A stretch of 12,499 bases of DNA from an uncultured Archangium sp. (GTDB taxonomy: Bacteria; Myxococcota; Myxococcia; Myxococcales; Myxococcaceae). Location of the stretch: positions 1-12,499 of the forward strand of contig CAMLFP010000145.1 in assembly GCA_946479335.1 (NCBI GenBank), in the 5' to 3' direction. Positions 6,070-12,499 of this stretch are shown here, piece after piece. Under the pieces are notes generated by a model. The model worked only from the letters and a program-made list of their open reading frames with translations, was not told the DNA's origin and ran no database searches. The position numbers were made by a program, and so were the translations under genes. How positions within the stretch are numbered: the stretch's first letter is position 1; every line of letters begins with the position of its first letter.

Positions 6070-7572
6070 TCAGCGGTCTGGGAGCGCGCCTCGCCACCAC
6101 TCCACGGGGATTCCGCGCGGCTCAGCGAGGTTCCGCAGCGCGGCTTCGTCGTACGCAGACGCGCCGTACTTGAAGTGTGCCACCACGCGCGTCGGGCGCG
6201 CGTCGAGCAACCGCGCCACCTGCTGCAGTCCCGCGGGCTGCCCGAAGAGGTGCACCACGTTGTGGAGCCGCAGCACGAAGCCCGTGCCCTCGCGCTCCAT
6301 CAGCAACGAGTCGAAGCCGCGCCAGTCGTGAATCGCGAAGCTCTTCACGCGCGTCACGTCGCGGTGGAAGAGCCACGCGGTGACGGCGTCGGTGGGGTTG
6401 CTCTGGAAGACGCCGAGTGACTCGAGCGCGGGCCACGGCGTCTTGAGCAGCGTCTCGAGCGCCCGCAGCCCCCGCGCGCGCACCGTGACGCCGCGCAGCC
6501 GGGGGAAGGCGAGCAGCGTCTCCAGGTGCGCGGGCTCTTCGAACTCGGTGGTGAGCAGCGTCAGCGGCGGTTGGAACTTCGCGCGCAGCGCGGCGCGCAA
6601 GGCCTCGTGCGGCACGTAGCCCGGGTCTTCCAGCGACAGCATGTGCCGCGAGAGCTGCGTGACGCCCGGACGCACGCGCTTCACCGTCGCCCACTCGCGG
6701 GTCGCCGACAGCGCGCTGAACTGCGCGGGCTTGAGGGGCTTGAGGCGCAGCTCCGAGACGAAGCCCTCTTCGAAGCGCGCGTCGGCCGCGTAGGGCGCGA
6801 AGGGGCCGAGCCACTGCTTGCGGTGCGCCTTGAGCAGCGCGCGCTGGCGCTTCTCGTCGCGACGCCCCAACTGGAGCGCGATGAACTCTCCGCGCGGGTC
6901 GCCGGCTTCCTGCAGCGCGTCGGCCAGCACGTGGCGCCGCGAGAGGTCGAACGGGTCTTCGTAGACGTGCGCGAAGAGGTCGGGCTGCGACTTCAGCTCG
7001 CCCACCTCCCACTTCTGGGTGACGAGGGCGGCGCGCTCCGACTGCGGCAGCTCGGGGCCCGACGGCGTCTCGGCGAGCCCCTTCTTCACCAAGCGCGCCG
7101 CGCGCTGGGCGACGCCCTCCAGCAGCACCGTGCGCGGCAACCCCGCCTCCAACGCGAGGAAGTGCCCGCGGTCGCCGTGCACCTCCACGCAGTTGAGGAG
7201 CCGCCGCAGCATCTTGTCGCTCCACAGGTCGGCCTTCACGTCGCGCACCAGCACGCGGGTGGCGAGGGTGGCGATGCGCGGGTCGGGCGGGCGCAGCGAG
7301 AGCGCTTCGAAGAGCGGCCACACCGTCGGCGCGCTGGCGTCGGCCAACAGCGGAATCAACTGGGTGAGCCGCGCGGAGAGCGTCGCCGGGCCTTCGCGTT
7401 GGGTCTCGGTGAGCCAGGTGGCGATGGCGGTCTTCTTCGACTTCTTCGTCAGCGGCGGCGGGGTGAAGTCGACGAGCTCGCCGACGCGGTGGATGAGCTC
7501 CGAGGTCGAGACGTGGCGCGCGGCACGCCAGAGCTCCAGGAGCCGGGTCAGCTCGGATGACGCGTCACTCAC
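6070..7572 (-). CDS. TIGR02996 repeat-companion domain protein
   Basis: A 500-residue protein with no signal peptide. Residues about 200-240 match the TIGR02996 'repeat-companion' domain: an EDP-type start (YEDPFDL, 204-210), then LADALQEAGDPRGEFIALQ (216-234). This domain is common in myxobacteria and planctomycetes, usually next to leucine-rich repeats, and has no known activity. After it come LLKAHRKQWLGPFAPYAAD (246-264) and FEEGFVSELRL (267-277), then degenerate Leu-rich segments to the end (for example LETLLAFPRLRGVTVRARGL, 350-369). The N-terminal ~195 residues are helical, of HEAT-like character, an inference. The GTG start overlaps the purK stop by four bases (GTGA, 7572-7569), so it is probably translated from the purE-purK message, although no link to purine synthesis is known. 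Confidence 0.83.
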   Translation of the reverse strand: MSDASSELTRLLELWRAARHVSTSELIHRVGELVDFTPPPLTKKSKKTAIATWLTETQREGPATLSARLTQLIPLLADASAPTVWPLFEALSLRPPDPRIATLATRVLVRDVKADLWSDKMLRRLLNCVEVHGDRGHFLALEAGLPRTVLLEGVAQRAARLVKKGLAETPSGPELPQSERAALVTQKWEVGELKSQPDLFAHVYEDPFDLSRRHVLADALQEAGDPRGEFIALQLGRRDEKRQRALLKAHRKQWLGPFAPYAADARFEEGFVSELRLKPLKPAQFSALSATREWATVKRVRPGVTQLSRHMLSLEDPGYVPHEALRAALRAKFQPPLTLLTTEFEEPAHLETLLAFPRLRGVTVRARGLRALETLLKTPWPALESLGVFQSNPTDAVTAWLFHRDVTRVKSFAIHDWRGFDSLLMEREGTGFVLRLHNVVHLFGQPAGLQQVARLLDARPTRVVAHFKYGASAYDEAALRNLAEPRGIPVEWWRGALPDR

Positions 7573-8690
7573 CGCGATTCCAGGCGGGCGCGGAAGAGGC
7601 GGGCGCGGTCGAGCGCGCGCTCCGGCGTGTCGGCGTGGGTGACGAAGTGGCCCATCTTGCGGCCGCGGCGCGCCTCACGCTTGCCGTAGAGGTACACGTC
7701 GACCACGTCGGGGAAGTCGCGCCACGCCGAGAGGTCCAACTCGCCGCCGGTGCGGCCCTGCGCGAGCCACACGTCACCCAGCAGCTGGCCCATGCACCAC
7801 GCGCCACGGTGCGTCTCCGGCTGCACCACGGGGATGCCGGAGAGCAGCCGCGCCAGCGCGTCGAACTGCGAGAGGGTGCACGCCTGCCGCGTCACGTGCC
7901 CGGAGTTGTGAACGCGCGGCGCCAGCTCGTTGACGAAGACGCGGCGCACGCCATCGCGACCGGCGCCGACGAAGAGCTCCACGGTCAGCAGGCCGTTCAA
8001 CGCCAGCGCGTCGGCGATGCCGGCGGCGATGCGGCGCGCGTCGTCTTGCAGGCGCGGCTCCACGCGGGCGGGCAGCACGGTGAAGTCCAACACGTGGTGC
8101 GTGTGGAGGTTCTCGAAGATGGGGAAGGTGACGGACTGCTTCGGGTCGCGCGCGACGATGCAGCTCAGCTCGACCTCGAGTGACAGCACCTCCTCGAGCA
8201 CCCAGCCGCCGGGCGCGTCGGGTGGCAGCTGCGCGAGGTCCGCCTCGCCGGTGAGCCGGAACTGGCCCTTGCCGTCGTAGCCGCCCAGCACCGACTTCGC
8301 GATGCAGGGGAAACCGAAGGCCCGCACCGCTGCGCGCACGTCGTCGCCGGGCGCCCCCACACGGAAGTCGACGGTGGGGAAGCCGCCGTCGCGCAGGAAG
8401 GTCTTCTCTTTCGCGCGGTGCTGCGTGATTTCCAGCACGCGCAGCGACGGCCGCAGCTTGTCGGCGAAGGGCTGCAGCGGGCCGGCGGGCGTGTTCTCGG
8501 TGTCGAAGGTGGCGACGTCGACGCGCGAGAAGAAGTCGGCGAGCGGCACGTTCACCACGCCGGAGCGGCGGCGCGCGCACGGCGAGTCGGGGTCGCCTTC
8601 CAGCACCAGCACGCCCTGCCCGAGGCGGTCGAGGGAGTCAGCCAGCATCAGGCCCAGCTGCCCGCCTCCGAGGATGCCGACCGTGGCCAT
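7569..8690 (-). CDS. purK: N5-carboxyaminoimidazole ribonucleotide synthase
   Basis: PurK uses ATP and bicarbonate to convert aminoimidazole ribonucleotide (AIR) to N5-CAIR, the substrate of PurE, in de novo purine synthesis. This is a 373-residue ATP-grasp enzyme. The N-terminal Rossmann-like part begins ATVGILGGGQLGLMLA (2-17). The ATP-grasp core shows a lysine in PCIAKSVLGGYDGKGQ (128-143), WVLEE (163-167) and the metal/ATP-binding stretch VNELAPRVHNSGH (253-265). PurK-like C-terminal features follow, including YLYGK (333-337) and KMGH (345-348). ATG 8690 is used; the frame stays open upstream but that part overlaps purE. The start lies 1 nt after the purE stop (TGAGATG), so translation is probably coupled. 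The end overlaps the TIGR02996 gene by four bases. Confidence 0.97.
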   Translation of the reverse strand: MATVGILGGGQLGLMLADSLDRLGQGVLVLEGDPDSPCARRRSGVVNVPLADFFSRVDVATFDTENTPAGPLQPFADKLRPSLRVLEITQHRAKEKTFLRDGGFPTVDFRVGAPGDDVRAAVRAFGFPCIAKSVLGGYDGKGQFRLTGEADLAQLPPDAPGGWVLEEVLSLEVELSCIVARDPKQSVTFPIFENLHTHHVLDFTVLPARVEPRLQDDARRIAAGIADALALNGLLTVELFVGAGRDGVRRVFVNELAPRVHNSGHVTRQACTLSQFDALARLLSGIPVVQPETHRGAWCMGQLLGDVWLAQGRTGGELDLSAWRDFPDVVDVYLYGKREARRGRKMGHFVTHADTPERALDRARLFRARLESR

Positions 8691-8691
8691 C

Positions 8692-9213
8692 TCAGCGCCG
8701 CGCCTTCTTTGCGCGCGTCGGCTTCGGCAGCACGAGCTCCGCCGTCGAGGCACGCGCCTTGTCGGCGGCGGCTTCGCGGTAGGCCGCCAGCTTCACGCGC
8801 AGGCCGGCGTCATTCACGGCCAGCATGCGCACCGCGAAGAGGGCGGCGTTGATGGCGCCCGCCTTGCCGATGGCGAAGGTGGCGGTGGGCACGCCGGCGG
8901 GCATCTGCACGATGGAGAGCAATGAATCGAGGCCCGACAACGCCTTCGACTCGACGGGCACGCCCAACACCGGGAGCGGCGTCAGCGAGGCCACCATGCC
9001 CGGGAGGTGCGCCGCGCCACCGGCGCCCGCGATGATGGCGGAGAAGCCCTCGTCGGCGGCGGTGCGGGCGAAGTCGAACATCAGCTCCGGGGTGCGGTGC
9101 GCGGAGATGACGCGCACTTCGTTGGGCACCTTGAAGTCTTCCAGCGTCTGCGCGGCGTGCTGGAGCGTGTCCCAGTCGCTGCTGCTGCCCATGATGATGG
9201 CGATGCGGCTCAT
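8692..9213 (-). CDS. purE: N5-CAIR mutase
   Basis: PurE (class I) moves the carboxyl group of N5-CAIR to carbon 4, giving CAIR, the step after PurK. The 173-residue protein has the expected motifs: IIMGSSSDW (6-14) at the nucleotide site, ISAHRTPE (36-43) with the family's conserved His39, [12 protein letters not shown] (62-73), LGVPVESK (83-90) and the [14 protein letters not shown] stretch (103-116). It has a basic Lys/Arg-rich tail (about 164-173) somewhat longer than usual. ATG 9213 fits family starts ([10 protein letters not shown]); the frame stays open upstream but the extension is low in similarity and unlikely. No strong ribosome binding site is seen. As the first gene of purE-purK-TIGR02996 it probably has its own promoter in the 353-bp spacer upstream. 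Confidence 0.97.
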   Translation of the reverse strand: MSRIAIIMGSSSDWDTLQHAAQTLEDFKVPNEVRVISAHRTPELMFDFARTAADEGFSAIIAGAGGAAHLPGMVASLTPLPVLGVPVESKALSGLDSLLSIVQMPAGVPTATFAIGKAGAINAALFAVRMLAVNDAGLRVKLAAYREAAADKARASTAELVLPKPTRAKKARR

Positions 9214-9566
9214 GCGCGCGCACCATACATGCGGCCGCGCGCTTGGGACGTTGTCGTGAGCGTGCACGTGTATGCAGAGAGGCGACGGGCGCCCGCGGGC
9301 CGCGAGAACCAGATGCGACTCGGTGGTGGCGGTGTGTGGAGGCAGCGTGCGGCGAAAGAGCCAGCGCACAGTTGGGCGGACGGCGGCGTGCGGGAGCTCG
9401 AAATTTGAAAATCGGGAGTTCCGACGCTTGAGCCAGTGTGGCTCGACGTCGAGAGGCAAGCCCGAGGTGAGCGGTCGGCCGGTACGATGCGAGAAGTGAT
9501 GCCCTCGAGAGCCGTGGCGCCCCTCACCCCCGCTCCGCGGACCCTCTCCCCGGGGGAGAGGGATTT
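9214..9566. other. 353-bp intergenic spacer upstream of purE
   Basis: No credible gene is seen here; the short frames are low in coding character. It contains a small hairpin (GAGCCA 9430-9435, loop GTG, TGGCTC 9439-9444) running into a 12-bp perfect palindrome CTCGACGTCGAG (9442-9453), a locally A/T-rich patch (GAAATTTGAAAATC, about 9399-9412), and at its right end the terminator-like repeat listed separately. The purE promoter should lie here, but no clear -35/-10 pair was found. One or two 12-bp palindromes are expected by chance in a window this long. Confidence 0.5.
9542..9562 (-). terminator. CCCTCTCCCC inverted repeat after the DUF3857 gene
   Basis: Two perfect 10-base arms, CCCTCTCCCC (9542-9551) and GGGGAGAGGG (9553-9562), flank a single G, four bases past the TGA of the minus-strand DUF3857 gene. 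Further out lie CCCCTCACCCCC (9522-9533) and CCGCGG (9535-9540). This layout is like a family of C/T-rich intergenic repeats seen after genes in many GC-rich proteobacteria. It could end transcription or protect the 3' end of the message. The minus-strand transcript has no U-run after the stem, so an intrinsic terminator is not proven. With only one base between arms, the innermost pairs would open to form the loop. Confidence 0.55.
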
Positions 9567-11963
9567 TCAGCGTGACGCGGTCTGCCCGCCCTGCTGCGCG
9601 ACGACCTTGTGGCTGAACGCCTGGTCGACCTTCATCAACCACGCGCGGAAGGCGGCGTAGTCCTTCGGGGTGACGCGCGCGGTGGCCAGCGTGACGCGGC
9701 CCTTCACTGAGAAGCCGGTCGCCGTCTTCTCGGTGGTGATGCGCGCCTCGCCGAAGGGTGACGCCTCCACGACTTCGCGGGGCGCGTCCTGCATCTGCCA
9801 GTTGGGCGGGAGCGTGTAGTTCATCTCCAGCGCGTTGGCCCACACGCCGGAGAACACGACGTCACTCTGGCGCTCGGTCAGCGGCGCGAGCGCCTGCGTG
9901 AAGGCCCGGCCGGCGCCGAAGGGGTAGAAGCGCAACAGCCCGGGGCCCACCTCCGCGAAGCGCGGCATGGTGGAGGTGAACTTCAGCGTCACCGGCTGCT
10001 CGAGGTTCTTCACGTCGCTCACCGTGACCTCGCTGGCCTTGAGGCCGGGGTAGCTCTGGCTCCACTGCTGTTCGAACGACGCGACGCGGGTGGCGGGCGT
10101 CTCGAAGAGCCGGCGGAACTCGGGCGCGGCCTGGCCGGTGGCCACCACTTCACCCTGCGCGGAGGCGCTGCCGTCGGGCTTCAGCGTGACGTTCAACTTC
10201 ATCGTGGTGAGGTTGTCGTCGGGCTTCGCCTCGGGCGTGGTGAAGAAGCGGCTGACGCCATCGGGCTCGACGACCAGCACGTTGGCGACGCGGTCGGCGG
10301 TGGGCAATTCGCGGCTCCCGTGGAACTCGGCGGTGCCGTCGAGGAAGAGGTCCAGCTTCGGCACGTAGGCGATGGCGTGGTTGAAGGCGGCCAACGACGC
10401 GACCTCCGGCGAGAGCGTGCCGAGGTGCCGCATGCGCAGCAGCACCAGCCGCGCGTCGACGCCGGCCAGCTTCAGCATCGCGTAGATGAGCGACGCCTTG
10501 TCTTTGCAGTCGCCGAAGCGGCGCGCCAACACCTGCGTCACCCGGTACGGCTTGTACCCGTGGATGCCGAACTCCAGCGCGACGTAGCGCGTGTTGGTGA
10601 CCACGAAGTCGTACAGCGCCGCGACGACCTTCTGCGTGTCGTTGCGGTCGATGCCCTTGAGCAACGTATCGACGGTCTTCTTGAGCTCGTCATTCGTCGT
10701 CAACTGGTCGCGGACGAGGCCCCAGTAGTACCGGCCGACCTGCTCCCAGTTCTGGTACGTCGAGAGGTGCAGCACCGGCGACGACTCGGCCCAGCCCGGC
10801 ATGTTCGGCTCGGGGATGATGCGCGCCACGTCGGTGGCCTCGAAGCGGTACAGCGTGCGGTCGCCGGTGGTGGTGCTCTGCGCCGTCACCCACTTCGGGA
10901 GCGTCTGTTGGTTCCACGCCAGCGGGCGCGACGCGGGCATGTCGACGACGTAGCGGTAGTGCCGGCGCGGCACGAGGCCCTGCAGCGTGTCGACGTCGCC
11001 CCAGTAGTTCGAGAGGAGGTTCTCGACGGCGGTGTCGTCGGTGCGCCACTGAATCTCCAGCACGTCGCCGGGCGCCAGCGCGGGGAACGAGAGCACCCGC
11101 GCGCGGGCGTCGTAATACATGCCGCTCCACGGCTCGTTCATCGCGCGCTCTTCGTCGCCGAACGAATCGACGATGCTGCCGTCGGGCTTGGTGATGCGGG
11201 CCTTCAACACGCGCACCTCCTGGCGGTCGGGCGACCAGGTGATGGGCAGCGCGCGGAACGACTCGACGCCGCGCTGGTTGAGCACCTTCACCACCAGCTG
11301 CTGGAAGCGGCTCGACAACCCGCTGGTCTGCACGCGCACGTGCGTCACCTCGGCCAGCGTGACGGCGTCTTGCCCGTCGGCGGAGAACTTCTCGGCGAGC
11401 AGCGGCGCGAGCGCGAAGGCCTCGGGCGTGGCCGTCGACCCGTCTTCGCCGCGGAGGCTGCGCAGCACCTCCTTGAGCGCCGGGTTCTGCGGGCGGAGCT
11501 CCAGCGCCTTCTGGAACGAGGCCAGCGCCGCGTCGCGCTCGTCGGCGTGCAGCAGCGCGCGGCCTTCGCGCTCGTAGACCTCCGGCTCTTCAGGCGCGGC
11601 GAGGCGGGCGATTTCGAAGACGCCGCGGGCCTCGTCGAGGCGGCCGTTGGCCGACAGCAGCTCCGCGAGGCGCAGCATCGCGCTCTGGTCGTAGGGGTCC
11701 AACGTCAGCAGCTTGCGGTACTCCACCACCGCGTCGTCGATGCGCCCGGCGTCGGCCAGCAGCTGCGCCAGCACCTTGCGCGAGGCGAGGTCGTCGTAGC
11801 GCAAGCCCAGCACGCCGCGGACGCGCTCGATGGCCTGCGCGAGGCGGTCGGTGCGGCGGCTGGCGACGGCCGCCTCCCGCGCGATGGTCGGCAGCACGTG
11901 CAGCCGCGCGAAGGCCTCCTCGGCGACGCGGAAGGCGCGCGCCTTCTCCCCCAGCGCGTCGAG
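9567..11963 (-). CDS. TPR / DUF3857 / transglutaminase-like protein, 5' truncated
   Basis: Numbering here starts at a GTG (11897), but the true start is missing. Upstream codons in frame still read like a TPR helix ([19 protein letters not shown]) until the join at about 11963, with a stop at 11969-11967 and no start between. Residues about 1-150 are TPR-like ([20 protein letters not shown], 60-79). A DUF3857 domain (about 180-350) follows, with KPDGSIVD (237-244) and [14 protein letters not shown] (271-284). The transglutaminase-like domain has a complete Cys-His-Asp set: Cys464 in [12 protein letters not shown], His507 in FNHAIAYV and Asp520 in LFLDGTAEF. The C-terminal ~230 residues are DUF3858-like, strand-rich. 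These domains usually occur in exported proteins of Bacteroidetes and proteobacteria and resemble protease or peptide-crosslinking folds; the substrate is unknown. Confidence 0.88.
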   Translation of the reverse strand, partial: LDALGEKARAFRVAEEAFARLHVLPTIAREAAVASRRTDRLAQAIERVRGVLGLRYDDLASRKVLAQLLADAGRIDDAVVEYRKLLTLDPYDQSAMLRLAELLSANGRLDEARGVFEIARLAAPEEPEVYEREGRALLHADERDAALASFQKALELRPQNPALKEVLRSLRGEDGSTATPEAFALAPLLAEKFSADGQDAVTLAEVTHVRVQTSGLSSRFQQLVVKVLNQRGVESFRALPITWSPDRQEVRVLKARITKPDGSIVDSFGDEERAMNEPWSGMYYDARARVLSFPALAPGDVLEIQWRTDDTAVENLLSNYWGDVDTLQGLVPRRHYRYVVDMPASRPLAWNQQTLPKWVTAQSTTTGDRTLYRFEATDVARIIPEPNMPGWAESSPVLHLSTYQNWEQVGRYYWGLVRDQLTTNDELKKTVDTLLKGIDRNDTQKVVAALYDFVVTNTRYVALEFGIHGYKPYRVTQVLARRFGDCKDKASLIYAMLKLAGVDARLVLLRMRHLGTLSPEVASLAAFNHAIAYVPKLDLFLDGTAEFHGSRELPTADRVANVLVVEPDGVSRFFTTPEAKPDDNLTTMKLNVTLKPDGSASAQGEVVATGQAAPEFRRLFETPATRVASFEQQWSQSYPGLKASEVTVSDVKNLEQPVTLKFTSTMPRFAEVGPGLLRFYPFGAGRAFTQALAPLTERQSDVVFSGVWANALEMNYTLPPNWQMQDAPREVVEASPFGEARITTEKTATGFSVKGRVTLATARVTPKDYAAFRAWLMKVDQAFSHKVVAQQGGQTASR

Positions 11964-12499
11964 ATGTCAGCCTGTCCATTCGCCCTGGTGAAATCCTCGG
12001 TGTGGTGGGTGAATCGGGCGCCGGAAAGTCTATGACCGGCTTGGCGATCCAGGGGCTGCTCGAGCGACCCGGCCATATTGCTGGCGGTGAGGTCTGGCTT
12101 GGACAGCAGCGCATTGATACGCTTGACGACCGGGCCATGGAGAAAATTCGCGGCCGGGAGATCGGCGCAATCTTCCAGGACCCGCTCACCTCGCTCAATC
12201 CGCTGTTTACCGTCGGCGCGCAGCTCGATGAAACCATCCGCAGGCATCTTTGTCTGAACAAGGCGCAGGCCCGCGAACGCGCCGTGCAGCTTTTGCGGGA
12301 TGTCGGCATTCCTTCGCCCGAAGAGCGCGTCAATCATTATCCGCATCAGTTTTCTGGCGGCATGCGCCAGCGTGTGGTGATCGCACTTGCGCTTGCGGCA
12401 TCGCCCAAACTGGTGATTGCCGATGAGCCGACCACCGCTCTTGATGTGTCGATCCAGGCGCAGATCATCTCGCTGTTGCGCAAACTCTGCAAGGAAAAG
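11963..12499 (+). CDS. oligopeptide ABC transporter ATPase fragment (OppD/DppD type)
   Basis: An open frame of exactly 179 codons from the join to the window end, lacking both start and stop. It encodes most of the first half of a peptide/nickel-type ABC importer ATPase. Walker A is GESGAGKS (fragment residues 16-23). The Q-loop is [12 protein letters not shown], the signature motif is FSGGMRQRV and Walker B is LVIADEP, followed by the D-loop region [17 protein letters not shown] and GGMRQR are typical of OppD/DppD, which energise uptake of short peptides with membrane and substrate-binding partners. Codon use differs clearly from the rest of the window (many GGT, GAA, ATT, CTT, AAA, GAT codons). 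The wording of the protein resembles alphaproteobacterial (Brucella/Ochrobactrum-like) homologues, from memory. It is probably not native to this chromosome. Confidence 0.93.

Noticed and set aside
5525..6331. Overlapping plus-strand frames through the repeat region (5525-6331 and 5791-6420)
   Set aside because: Repeat unit lengths are not multiples of three, predicted proteins are Arg/His/Ser-rich noise, and the right half lies antisense to the TIGR02996 gene.
9265..9270. Further parS sites at other CACGTG cores (for example 9265-9270 and 4710-4715)
   Set aside because: The flanking bases do not form the GTTT/AAAC arms; only the hexamer matches.
9214..9843. N-terminal extension of PurE up to 9843
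   Set aside because: The extension has no PurE similarity, crosses the inverted repeat and overlaps the end of the DUF3857 gene; ATG 9213 gives the normal PurE start.
10320..12035. Long plus-strand frame (571 codons) opposite the DUF3857 gene
   Set aside because: Composition is the Arg/Val/Gln/His-rich pattern typical of antisense frames in GC-rich genes. The minus strand carries a complete transglutaminase triad, and the frame runs across the suspect join.
11963..12499. Genomic island or transposon carrying a peptide transporter
   Set aside because: No integrase, transposase, inverted repeat, target duplication or tRNA is seen at the boundary, and both genes are broken internally, which argues for a chimera. 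The far side is outside the window, so this is not fully excluded.

Overview
This 12.5-kb window is very GC-rich DNA with almost exclusively G/C-ending codons. It looks like a myxobacterial (Myxococcota) chromosome. The strongest support is the gene order parA-parB-bactofilin, which from memory matches the ParA-ParB-BacM block of Myxococcus xanthus, along with several small predicted lipoproteins and a TIGR02996 'repeat-companion' protein. The last ~540 bases are different: they have softer codon use and encode part of a proteobacterial-type oligopeptide ABC transporter ATPase, joined abruptly to the interior of a myxobacterial gene.

Layout, left half. A perfect 18-bp palindrome matching the core parS site (43-60) precedes the plus-strand cluster parA (222-1034), parB (1059-1979) and a BacM-like bactofilin (1993-2406). 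Next come two small lipoprotein genes, the first overlapping the bactofilin stop codon and the second packed against it, and then a secreted DUF4124 protein (3293-3760). The cluster combines chromosome partitioning (parS, ParB clamp, ParA ATPase) with a polymerising scaffold protein. The lipoproteins are probably co-transcribed passengers of unknown role.

Middle. A minus-strand lipoprotein with a Gly-rich hexapeptide repeat linker (3797-4993) lies divergent to an unrecognised 179-residue protein (5091-5630). A 439-bp convergent intergenic region (5631-6069) follows, most of it a degenerate ~51-61-bp tandem repeat.

Right half, all minus strand. A TPR/DUF3857/transglutaminase-like protein (9567-11963, 5' end missing) is followed by a 353-bp spacer with a terminator-like inverted repeat. 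The tightly packed purE-purK-TIGR02996 unit (9213 down to 6070) comes next. PurE and PurK act in consecutive steps of purine synthesis, and purK overlaps the TIGR02996 gene by 4 nt.

At about 11955-11966 the transglutaminase gene is cut off mid-codon-run, and an ABC ATPase fragment begins in the opposite orientation and runs to the window end. Neither gene has a start codon at the join, and no mobile element is visible there. A chimeric contig or library artefact is the most economical explanation. I found no convincing new defence or mobile system. The best unexplained items are the tandem-repeat spacer, the parA-leader dyad and the unassigned small genes.
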